Of a DNA stretch of 64,000 bases, positions 11,601 to 22,400 are shown piece after piece. Source of the DNA: Euglena gracilis (Eukaryota; Euglenida; Euglenophyceae; Euglenales); contig CP154954.1 of NCBI GenBank assembly GCA_039621445.1, positions 12,828,716-12,892,715 on the forward strand, given 5' to 3'. The notes below the pieces were generated by a model that saw only the letters and a list, made by a program, of their open reading frames with translations, searched no databases and was not told the DNA's origin. A program made the position numbers and the translations under genes. The number at the start of each line of letters is the position of its first letter. The first letter of the stretch is position 1.

Positions 11601-14600
11601 CTGGGGGTTCCCCGACTGAAGAAAGTGTTGGCTGGAAAAAAGTGTTGGCTAAAGGGGTCCAGCAGCTGGACACGGCTGGTAAAACCAACAAAGTCCAAAT
11701 ACAGTTGGGTTGGTTGGGATTTTTCAGCCAATCTTTTGAGGTGATAAATATAAATGCATTTAAAAATGCTGTTGTTTTTGGTCATTTTTTTGCCTCGTTA
11801 AAAAGAATTTCGGATGAGCCCAAAAATATTTTTTTCGGTCCATCACAGCTTCGTCTCGCAGCCACACAAAGTGTAGCTCGACCAGGGGACAAGGTCCCCT
11901 CGGGCTCAAGAAAACGTTAGGTGATGCACAGACCCCAGGGATGCAATTCCACCAACCTACGCAATCAATGTCCAACCATACTTCTCAGCATTTCAGCCTT
12001 GAAATGCCAGGGGCACCGATACCGTTGTTGTGTGCTTGGGGGGCACACCTCTTGCAATCATTAGTGTGCCACTGGTGGAATGACTCTCCCTCCCAGCCTG
12101 CCATGGGGTTGCCTCCGGGCTACATCAGACCTCCTCCCCCCCCCCCCCCAGCCCTGACCGCTTTGCGGGCGCAGTGTGCTGGTTTGACCTCGCTGAACCG
12201 TCAAATGTGTTGGCGGGAGCCCGCGCGTGGGACGCTTCACCAGCAAATTTCCGCGATTCCAGTGATTTTGTTTGGGAGAATGACAAAGATTATTTTGTTC
12301 CGGTTCTAATAATTGTGAAGCGGTCAGTGCTGTATGAACCGCTCCCCTGCATGGAAAAAAATTGCAAGCAAAAGAGCAATGTCGAGAAAGTTTCGCAAAT
12401 TCAAACAGAGCCGCCATGGAGGCCTTTCAAACCCACGGGGACGTGTACCTCCCCACAACGGGGGAACGTGCTTTCGACCAAGGTGCTTGCCATAGCAGAA
12501 GCGCAAAGGAGTTCCCGTAGAGATGGCATTTTGCCCCCCCCCCCTTGCATTATCCGTGTGGAGTGTGCGACCTTTACCCCTGTGACATGCCCCCCGCCGT
12601 CGAAGGGACAGTGCTCGGTGGGGGGGGTGACCTGGTTTTTTTTTGCAGAATGTGAAGGTTACTTTCGAATAATTTCTGTTTTTTTGTAACATTTTTTATG
12701 CTTTTTCACGCTGGCAGATCCAGGGCAAAGTGGAAGAGCTCCAGAGTGGCTGGTGCAACATATTGCCTATGAAAAAGGAAGTAAAATAACTGGAATACGA
12801 CAAAAAAGTCAACAAAAAATAAGAATAACCACAAAAATAAAAAAAAATAATTTAAATAAATAACAGACATATGCAATAAGAAAATCATCACAGTAATCAT
12901 AAAAATATGACATAAATCGAAATAATCAAACAAATTAAACCAAAATAGTAAATAAGCAAAACAGGCAGTATCTGGGAGCATGATCTACAACTTGAAGTTC
13001 TGGGCATACCCCCCGCTTTCAGGAATTGTCCAGCACACTTGAAAAGAAATGTGTGTGAAATGTGTGTGAGTTTTCTTGACCCCAAAGGTACAGCTGGACC
13101 CCAAAGGGGAGTCCATCCGTCCGGCTGCAGAGGTGCTGGCTGGACCCCCGCCCTTTTTCAGCTGAAAAATTCAAGGTAAAAAGAAGTGGAATAAAAAACC
13201 AAACATCCACCCTCCAAACACCCACTTTTGACCGTATCTGGACCAAAGTTCACCGATTTGCGTCCGAAGAAGAAATCCCACAGCCCACCCCGGCCCCGGA
13301 AATCCCCCCACCGTAACCCTCACTCTCCACTCATTTGTTGAGGGCATTTCAATTTTATTAATTTATTTATTTATTTATTTACTTATTTATTCAATTTATT
13401 TAATTTTTGATATATTCCCCCCTAAATTATTCAGAAATGCCCCAAAGGTGTGGGGTTATCTGCATGTCTCCCCACCTCCTCCGAAAAATTGCCGCCGTGG
13501 CACGCCCCCTGGTGCCAGTCTGGTGCAGTGCCCCGGGGCGCCGTCCCGTCACTCGCCCCCACACGCGTGCTGCATTCCACCTCATTCGTCTCCATCCCCA
13601 GGGTGGGACGTGCCGCTGGCTGCCCAGAAAAGCGTGATGACGCCATTTTCCAGAAAGGGACCATAGAAGCTGAGGACCAGCGTCAGTAAGTCTCGTGGAT
13701 TTAGTCTCCCCTTCTCAACCCCGGGTTTTCACCTCGCATTTTCTTTTTGACAATCAACAGAAAGATTCAGTCGGTTCTTTGGTAATGAAGGTGCACATTG
13801 TCCTTTTTCCCCCATTGGACCACATAACCGCCCCTCCCCACCAGGCTTATGGTTGGAACAGTTTATTGTGGTATATCATTTGCGGTTATAAGACGCTGTT
13901 CTTCGAACTCGTTTTTTGTGTTGGTTGTTACTTTTTGCGAGGTTTTGTTGTGCGTGCGTGTGTTTACTTTAAGAGTTACTTAGAAAGGAAATGACCCGAT
14001 TTTCAGCTGAGACCTTTTTCAACAGAAATCGAAAATTTCAAATCCTTATGTTCCCAATGATACAAATGTTCAGTTTCTTGACGATTTGATAACAGCACCT
14101 TTCTTTTAGGTGGCCCAAACGTTCAGTCTGGAACCAATTTTCTGTATAATTTCCTGCTTGATGCACCTCGTTTCTAGCTTATTTTTTTCAAAGTGAAATG
14201 TTTTGTTGATCATTTTGTAAATTCCTCATCCCCAAATCTCCACCCCAATCGACAGAAGTGCTGTTTTGCATTTCAAACTCAGCCGAAATATTTTTGATGT
14301 GAATTCGGGGAGTGGGGTCGGATTCCCGCTTGAGTCGCCCAGTCTCCCCCTCGGGTTTCCAAGTACCCTCCACGGCCACGGGGATCTATGAAAACTCACG
14401 ACGCGCCATTTAGGCGGCCTAACTCGCATTTAAGGTTTTGATTGTTGCATTTCGTCTAAGCGCAATCTGCGTGCGCAGTGTCTGCAGTATTGCAATATTT
14501 TTGAACCCCGGTAGTGAAACCCACCTTTTTGACTCTTTGGGCCCACGGAGATCATCCACGTGCCGTGAGCTGATGTTGTGACCCAGGGAACAGGCCCAAT

Positions 14601-15130
14601 GTTGGTGTTTTCCACCCTGTGCACCATTTTTCAAAAGGTTCAAAATCCTGGGTTTGAACGCACGCTGGGACACGTGAATTTTCCCAAAAAAGGGCCAAAA
14701 CCACTGTTGTGAGTCCCTCGTTTTTGAAACCTTGACTGTGTTCCCCAGATGGTGCTACACAGGTTGGGTGAATTTTGGCTTTTTTGGTTGCTTTTTTAGG
14801 CTCTGCGACATGTGCCTGAAGAGTTGCCTGCTGAGTCATGCAGAGGGTGAACTCTACGCACACGTTGTGAAAAGTTTAGAAAAACGACGTGTCACAGAGT
14901 TGCGATCCCTGGGAGCTTGAGCTTGAACGTCGGCGCAACAGCCACAGGAGCCCAGTGTGCTGTGCCCATTGACCGTAGAGTTCCAAGTCGTTGCTTTCTT
15001 ACCCAAGCCCTGGGGGTGTAGGGAGACATTAATGCGGACTGCCCTGAACCTCAGGCCTCGGTGTTCGAAGACAGAACTTTTTTGCAAAATGAATTGGGTC
15101 CCAGAAAATTTGGAATCCTCATTTTTGGTT

Positions 15131-15294
15131 ACCTGGAGCCTCCAGGGAGGCTCCAGGGAGGCTGGTTACCTGAGCCTCCCTGGAGCCTCCCTGGAGCCTC
15201 CCTCTGGGGAGCCTCCTTGGAGGCTGGTTACCTAAGGAGCCTCCTGGAGCCTCCCTGGAGCCTCCTGGAGCCTCCCTGGAGCCTCCAGCAGGTA
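15131..15294 (+). repeat. GGAGGCTCC-type array punctuated by GGTTACCTG
   Basis: The array mixes both orientations of a near-palindromic 9-mer (CCTGGAGCC and GGAGGCTCC). It opens with GGTTACCTGG, contains an internal GGCTGGTTACCTGAGCC and closes with GCAGGTAA, which is the reverse complement of the opening TTACCTG. Flanks match the degenerate locus at 1,941-2,053. The mirrored copy is 19,336-19,499. Confidence 0.8.
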
Positions 15295-15600
15295 AACAAT
15301 TTTGTACATAGGCCATGTTCGACCCTCCACCTCTGCTTCCGCTATATATTTACACACACAAATCACGTTTGCCCGTTCGCTATTTACGCCATGTCCGCCA
15401 ATTGCAGAATTGGTTGAAACATTTATCCATTTGCCACAAAGACGCCATGTCCGCCTGATTTTGCTTTTACCGTTTACCCGTTTGCTATTTACGCTTTGTC
15501 CACCAAATTTTGTCCACACAGAAGGATGTTGTTATTGGGGAGCAGGGGAGGGGGGAGGGGGGTAGGAGGGAGAGGGGAAGGGGGTGGGGGGAGGGGGGGG

Positions 15601-16060
15601 ATGCAGACGCTGGACAAGATGCAGATGCTGGACAAGATGCCGTGGACGCAGATGCTGGACAAGATGCAGATGCTGGACAAAATGCAGACGCTGGACAAGA
15701 TGCAGATGCTGGACAAGATGCAGATGCTGGACAAAATGCAGACGCTGGACAAGATGCAGATGCTGGACAAGATGCAATGGTTGCAGATGCTGGACAAGAT
15801 GCAGACACTGGACAAGATGCAGATGCTGGAGAAGATGCAGTGGTTGCAGATGCTGGACAAGATGCAGATGCTGGACAAAATACAGACACTAGACAAGATG
15901 CAGATGCTGGACAAGATGCAGTGGTTGCAGATGCTGAACAGAATGCAGATTCCAGACAAGATGCAGTGGACGCAGATACTGGACGAGATGCAGATGTTGG
16001 ACAAGATGTACATGCTGGACAAGTTGTAGATGTTGGACAAAAGAGGACAATATTGGACAA
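15601..16060 (+). repeat. 18-bp minisatellite
   Basis: About two dozen units of GATGCAGATGCTGGACAA are present, with variants carrying AATGCA or CAGTGGTTG. As 18 is a multiple of three and the units lack stops, several frames stay open on both strands, reading as DADAGQ, MQMLDK, SASCPA or HLHLVQ repeats. None is favoured by codon use or flanking signals, so I do not call a protein. The mirror copy is 18,570-19,029. Confidence 0.9.
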
Positions 16061-16401
16061 CATGCAATGGTTGTAGATATTGGACAAGATGCAATGGATG
16101 CAGGTACTGGACAAGGTGTAGATACTGGACAAGGTGCAGAGACCACACAACATGCAAATACGGGACAAGATATTGACGTTTGACAAGATGCAGACACCGG
16201 ACAAGATTCAAATGCTAGTCAAGATGCAGATGTTGTCCAGATGTTTCACATCTCTTCTTCTTGTGCCTCGCTGTGCCTGCATTATCCCATTATCCTTGTC
16301 GCATCCCCGGCGAGCAACTGCTGATTCTTGCATTCTGAGTCTACAACACCACAGATTGCATCACGGCACACCACCTGTCCCACTGTCGGCCTGTGCACAA
16401 A

Positions 16402-16615
16402 ACTGGTTACCTGAACCTCCCTGGAGCCTCCATGGAGGCGCCCTGGAGGCTGGTTACCTGAGCCTCCCTGGAGCCTCCTGGAGGCTCCTTAAAAGGGAGC
16501 CTCCCTGGAGGCTGGTTACCTGAGCCTCCCTGGAGCCTCCCTGGAGCCTCCCCGGAGCCTCCCTGGAGCCTCCCCGGAGCCTCCCTGGAGCCTCCCTGGA
16601 GCCTCCGGCAGGTAA
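16402..16615 (+). repeat. GGAGGCTCC-type array in the palindrome-1 spacer
   Basis: It has the same architecture as 15,131-15,294. It begins ACTGGTTACCTGAACC, contains two internal GGTTACCTGAGCC phrases and ends CCGGCAGGTAACC. The opening GGTTACCTG and closing CAGGTAACC are perfect inverted repeats. A single related GGTTACCTGGCGCC phrase occurs at about 57,886. Confidence 0.8.
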
Positions 16616-16778
16616 CCTCCAAGGCAGGATTCCATTTTTGCGGTAGACCCAAATGAATTTGCGTGTCGGCGCAAAGTTACAATCATTTTCAAAGCCATGT
16701 GCGAATTAGGCGGCCTAAGACAGCGAAACTGGTTGTGTTTGATTTTTTTCCAATAAAAATGGTGATACCGCGGCTCGT

Positions 16779-17060
16779 TTGTTTCGTCCTATTCTGGGCT
16801 GGTGCCGCCGGCCCACCCTGGCGGTCTCTTCCTTCCACCGTCGTGCCTCTGCCACTTGGCCGAGACGCTCCCCCCTCCGGTCTGCACCGCCAGCGCTGAC
16901 TGCACCTCCAGCGCGCCGGGCCTTCCACACACTCTCTCAGCCACCACGAGTCGCGCACTCTCGGGTGGCAAAGGGACCTTTCCTCCCCTGGACTGATCCC
17001 GTGTGGAAAGCCGTGCAAGACAACCTTTCGCACGTCGCTTTCTTTTGCTCTTTGCCATGA
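16779..17060 (+). CDS. Possible first exon with presequence-like N-terminus (unproven)
   Basis: A GC-rich island in an AT-rich spacer supports a 93-codon frame starting MFRPILGWCRRPTLAVSS. It is rich in Arg, Ala and Ser, has almost no acidic residues in its first 65 positions, and ends ...FLPWTDPVWKAVQDNLSH. This composition resembles a mitochondrial presequence. An overlapping frame from 16,759 reads MVIPRLVCFVLFWAGAA, which resembles a signal peptide, and the minus strand is open across 17,058-16,789 (MAKSKRKRRAKG...). The overlap of three open frames is expected in GC-rich DNA, so none is secure. A GT at 17,066 just after GAGCAG could be a donor. Confidence 0.2.
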   Translation: MFRPILGWCRRPTLAVSSFHRRASATWPRRSPLRSAPPALTAPPARRAFHTLSQPPRVAHSRVAKGPFLPWTDPVWKAVQDNLSHVAFFCSLP

Positions 17061-18569
17061 GCAGGTATTATTATTATTGGTATTTTTTCGAAATTTTGAG
17101 GCATTTTAAGGCATTTTTTTGAAGATTTTTTAAGGCATTTTAAGGTGTTGTTTTCCAGGGTGGTCCAAGGGTTATCGAACCAACGTTTTTGATTTTGAAT
17201 GTTCCCCAAAATCAAAACGTCAAAAAACACTTTTTTTTTGAGTTTTGGGACAGTAATGTTCCAGCGATGCCAGAAAAATTTTTTCTTCCAAGATTTGGCT
17301 CGTTTTTGGCGAGATTTTGCGCTTTGATACTTGTTTGGTCGGAGAAAATCCTGCCAGTCCAAACTGTCTAAGGCATTTTCAGATATTTTCAAGAATTTAA
17401 AGGTATTTTGGCAACATATTTTCAGGCCTTTTTCAGGCATTTTAGGTTTTTAAGGCGCCTTAAAAATAATAATGTCTGGCCAGGAGGGAGGGGGCTGCAG
17501 GTGGACAGGGCCAGCCAGACGAGATCAATTAGACAGGAAACACCACAGCAAGCCCCATGAAAAAAAAATAGCCACCCAATGTAATCAACCATTTTGTGAG
17601 TAACCCCCAAGTTTCAGCAACATTTTGAATTATATTTTGGCCCGACACCCAAATCCAAGCAAACCCCAAACAGAAGCAACCCCTGGCCTGATGCTATGAA
17701 GATAATTTTCATGAAAATTGCATTGGAACGGCTGAAAGAAGCATTCTTTAAATTTGGGCAACCCCCAAATTTAAATCACCCTAAGCCTTTTTTCGGAAAC
17801 AAAATATAGGTGACAGAACTGCTTATATTTTTGGGGATTTTGCAATCACAGCAGGTGTTTTCCAAGGGACAGACATTATTTTCTAAGACACAACGTGTCA
17901 TTGGTTGCCCCTGTCAGGAACACCCAAAACCTTGCTGTGTTTTGAACAGGGAGGTGTTTTCGTGTTGGTTCAGGTGAGGTGTCTCTCTCCTGAAGAACCC
18001 CCCAAGGCTTTTTGTCCCCCTCCTCCTTACATACATGCCTCCCCCTAAAGTGGACCCACGGCCGTAACTTGTCACCTTGGACCCGTATTTTAACATTCTG
18101 GCTTATTTTGCGCAAGGCCCAACAAAATCCTTAACAATACAGATTTGGCCGCTTAAGATTGACCCTGGCCCCTCCCTTCATTTGTGCCCAGGCAAAGCGC
18201 CGGGTGGGGGGGGAGGTTATGTGCAGAAAACACTGCAATTGGGGTGGTGGGACAGGTGTTGTGCCGTGATGCAATCTGTGGTGTTGTAGACTCAGAATGC
18301 AAGAATCAGCAGTTGCTCGCCGGGGATGCGACAAGGATAATGGGATAATGCAGGCACAGCGAGGCACAAGAAGAAGAGATGTGAAACATCTGGACAACAT
18401 CTGCATCTTGACTAGCATTTGAATCTTGTCCGGTGTCTGCATCTTGTCAAACGTCAATATCTTGTCCCGTATTTGCATGTTGTGTGGTCTCTGCACCTTG
18501 TCCAGTATCTACACCTTGTCCAGTACCTGCATCCATTGCATCTTGTCCAATATCTACAACCATTGCATG

Positions 18570-19029
18570 TTGTCCAATATTGTCCTCTTTTGTCCAACAT
18601 CTACAACTTGTCCAGCATGTACATCTTGTCCAACATCTGCATCTCGTCCAGTATCTGCGTCCACTGCATCTTGTCTGGAATCTGCATTCTGTTCAGCATC
18701 TGCAACCACTGCATCTTGTCCAGCATCTGCATCTTGTCTAGTGTCTGTATTTTGTCCAGCATCTGCATCTTGTCCAGCATCTGCAACCACTGCATCTTCT
18801 CCAGCATCTGCATCTTGTCCAGTGTCTGCATCTTGTCCAGCATCTGCAACCATTGCATCTTGTCCAGCATCTGCATCTTGTCCAGCGTCTGCATTTTGTC
18901 CAGCATCTGCATCTTGTCCAGCATCTGCATCTTGTCCAGCGTCTGCATTTTGTCCAGCATCTGCATCTTGTCCAGCATCTGCGTCCACGGCATCTTGTCC
19001 AGCATCTGCATCTTGTCCAGCGTCTGCAT
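18570..19029 (-). repeat. 18-bp minisatellite (mirror copy)
   Basis: Inverted copy of 15,601-16,060 in the right arm of palindrome 1. Confidence 0.9.
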
Positions 19030-19335
19030 CCTACCCCGCCCCCCACCCCCTTCCCCTCTCCCTCCTACCCCCCTCCCCCCTCCCCTGCTCCCCAATAACA
19101 ACATCCTTCTGTGTGGACAAAATTTGGTGGACAAAGCGTAAATAGCAAACGGGTAAACGGTAAAAGCAAAATCAGGCGGACATGGCGTCTTTGTGGCAAA
19201 TGGATAAATGTTTCAACCAATTCTGCAATTGGCGGACATGGCGTAAATAGCGAACGGGCAAACGTGATTTGTGTGTGTAAATATATAGCGGAAGCAGAGG
19301 TGGAGGGTCGAACATGGCCTATGTACAAAATTGTT

Positions 19336-19499
19336 TACCTGCTGGAGGCTCCAGGGAGGCTCCAGGAGGCTCCAGGGAGGCTCCAGGAGGCTCCTTAGGT
19401 AACCAGCCTCCAAGGAGGCTCCCCAGAGGGAGGCTCCAGGGAGGCTCCAGGGAGGCTCAGGTAACCAGCCTCCCTGGAGCCTCCCTGGAGGCTCCAGGT
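19336..19499 (-). repeat. GGAGGCTCC-type array (mirror copy)
   Basis: Inverted copy of the array at 15,131-15,294 inside the right arm of palindrome 1. Confidence 0.8.
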
Positions 19500-22400
19500 A
19501 ACCAAAAATGAGGATTCCAAATTTTCTGGGACCCAATTCATTTTGCAAAAAAGTTCTGTCTTCGAACACCGAGGCCTGAGGTTCAGGGCAGTCCGCATTA
19601 ATGTCTCCCTACACCCCCAGGGCTTGGGTAAGAAAGCAACGACTTGGAACTCTACGGTCAATGGGCACAGCACACTGGGCTCCTGTGGCTGTTGCGCCGA
19701 CGTTCAAGCTCAAGCTCCCAGGGATCGCAACTCTGTGACACGTCGTTTTTCTAAACTTTTCACAACGTGTGCGTAGAGTTCACCCTCTGCATGACTCAGC
19801 AGGCAACTCTTCAGGCACATGTCGCAGAGCCTAAAAAAGCAACCAAAAAAGCCAAAATTCACCCAACCTGTGTAGCACCATCTGGGGAACACAGTCAAGG
19901 TTTCAAAAACGAGGGACTCACAACAGTGGTTTTGGCCCTTTTTTGGGAAAATTCACGTGTCCCAGCGTGCGTTCAAACCCAGGATTTTGAACCTTTTGAA
20001 AAATGGTGCACAGGGTGGAAAACACCAACATTGGGCCTGTTCCCTGGGTCACAACATCAGCTCACGGCACGTGGATGATCTCCGTGGGCCCAAAGAGTCA
20101 AAAAGGTGGGTTTCACTACCGGGGTTCAAAAATATTGCAATACTGCAGACACTGCGCACGCAGATTGCGCTTAGACGAAATGCAACAATCAAAACCTTAA
20201 ATGCGAGTTAGGCCGCCTAAATGGCGCGTCGTGAGTTTTCATAGATCCCCGTGGCCGTGGAGGGTACTTGGAAACCCGAGGGGGAGACTGGGCGACTCAA
20301 GCGGGAATCCGACCCCACTCCCCGAATTCACATCAAAAATATTTCGGCTGAGTTTGAAATGCAAAACAGCACTTCTGTCGATTGGGGTGGAGATTTGGGG
20401 ATGAGGAATTTACAAAATGATCAACAAAACATTTCACTTTGAAAAAAATAAGCTAGAAACGAGGTGCATCAAGCAGGAAATTATACAGAAAATTGGTTCC
20501 AGACTGAACGTTTGGGCCACCTAAAAGAAAGGTGCTGTTATCAAATCGTCAAGAAACTGAACATTTGTATCATTGGGAACATAAGGATTTGAAATTTTCG
20601 ATTTCTGTTGAAAAAGGTCTCAGCTGAAAATCGGGTCATTTCCTTTCTAAGTAACTCTTAAAGTAAACACACGCACGCACAACAAAACCTCGCAAAAAGT
20701 AACAACCAACACAAAAAACGAGTTCGAAGAACAGCGTCTTATAACCGCAAATGATATACCACAATAAACTGTTCCAACCATAAGCCTGGTGGGGAGGGGC
20801 GGTTATGTGGTCCAATGGGGGAAAAAGGACAATGTGCACCTTCATTACCAAAGAACCGACTGAATCTTTCTGTTGATTGTCAAAAAGAAAATGCGAGGTG
20901 AAAACCCGGGGTTGAGAAGGGGAGACTAAATCCACGAGACTTACTGACGCTGGTCCTCAGCTTCTATGGTCCCTTTCTGGAAAATGGCGTCATCACGCTT
21001 TTCTGGGCAGCCAGCGGCACGTCCCACCCTGGGGATGGAGACGAATGAGGTGGAATGCAGCACGCGTGTGGGGGCGAGTGACGGGACGGCGCCCCGGGGC
21101 ACTGCACCAGACTGGCACCAGGGGGCGTGCCACGGCGGCAATTTTTCGGAGGAGGTGGGGAGACATGCAGATAACCCCACACCTTTGGGGCATTTCTGAA
21201 TAATTTAGGGGGGAATATATCAAAAAATTAAATAAATTGAATAAATAAGTAAATAAATAAATAAATAAATTAATAAAATTGAAATGCCCTCAACAAATGA
21301 GTGGAGAGTGAGGGTTACGGTGGGGGGATTTCCGGGGCCGGGGTGGGCTGTGGGATTTCTTCTTCGGACGCAAATCGGTGAACTTTGGTCCAGATACGGT
21401 CAAAAGTGGGTGTTTGGAGGGTGGATGTTTGGTTTTTTATTCCACTTCTTTTTACCTTGAATTTTTCAGCTGAAAAAGGGCGGGGGTCCAGCCAGCACCT
21501 CTGCAGCCGGACGGATGGACTCCCCTTTGGGGTCCAGCTGTACCTTTGGGGTCAAGAAAACTCACACACATTTCACACACATTTCTTTTCAAGTGTGCTG
21601 GACAATTCCTGAAAGCGGGGGGTATGCCCAGAACTTCAAGTTGTAGATCATGCTCCCAGATACTGCCTGTTTTGCTTATTTACTATTTTGGTTTAATTTG
21701 TTTGATTATTTCGATTTATGTCATATTTTTATGATTACTGTGATGATTTTCTTATTGCATATGTCTGTTATTTATTTAAATTATTTTTTTTTATTTTTGT
21801 GGTTATTCTTATTTTTTGTTGACTTTTTTGTCGTATTCCAGTTATTTTACTTCCTTTTTCATAGGCAATATGTTGCACCAGCCACTCTGGAGCTCTTCCA
21901 CTTTGCCCTGGATCTGCCAGCGTGAAAAAGCATAAAAAATGTTACAAAAAAACAGAAATTATTCGAAAGTAACCTTCACATTCTGCAAAAAAAAACCAGG
22001 TCACCCCCCCCACCGAGCACTGTCCCTTCGACGGCGGGGGGCATGTCACAGGGGTAAAGGTCGCACACTCCACACGGATAATGCAAGGGGGGGGGGGCAA
22101 AATGCCATCTCTACGGGAACTCCTTTGCGCTTCTGCTATGGCAAGCACCTTGGTCGAAAGCACGTTCCCCCGTTGTGGGGAGGTACACGTCCCCGTGGGT
22201 TTGAAAGGCCTCCATGGCGGCTCTGTTTGAATTTGCGAAACTTTCTCGACATTGCTCTTTTGCTTGCAATTTTTTTCCATGCAGGGGAGCGGTTCATACA
22301 GCACTGACCGCTTCACAATTATTAGAACCGGAACAAAATAATCTTTGTCATTCTCCCAAACAAAATCACTGGAATCGCGGAAATTTGCTGGTGAAGCGTC

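Larger units (their letters stand above)
8686..16383 (+). repeat. Palindrome 1, left arm (7.7 kb)
   Basis: The reverse complement of 18,247-25,940 matches this arm along its whole length. The outer edge lies at TGGAAAGTGGTGGG (8,686) and the inner edge at CTGTCCCAC (16,383). Differences seen are single substitutions and homopolymer length changes, for example the C-run near 12,130 against the G-run near 22,485. The arm carries a GGAGGCTCC-type array (15,131-15,294), an 18-bp minisatellite (15,601-16,060) and GC-rich modules near 10,900-11,180. No protein family was recognised in any of its open frames. Confidence 0.95.
16384..18246. other. Palindrome 1 spacer
   Basis: This single-copy interval between the arms holds a second GGAGGCTCC-type array (16,402-16,615), a GC-rich island with overlapping open frames (16,759-17,058), AAGGCATTTT-rich sequence (17,090-17,460) and otherwise featureless AT-rich DNA to 18,246. 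Confidence 0.8.

Noticed and set aside
15601-16060. CRISPR-like array
   Set aside because: Units are contiguous 18-mers with no unique spacers, and the sequence is eukaryotic.
15485-16211. 240-codon minus-strand frames across the 18-bp minisatellite (and mirrors at 18,419-19,145)
   Set aside because: Two overlapping frames are open together because the repeat length is a multiple of three; no independent coding signal.
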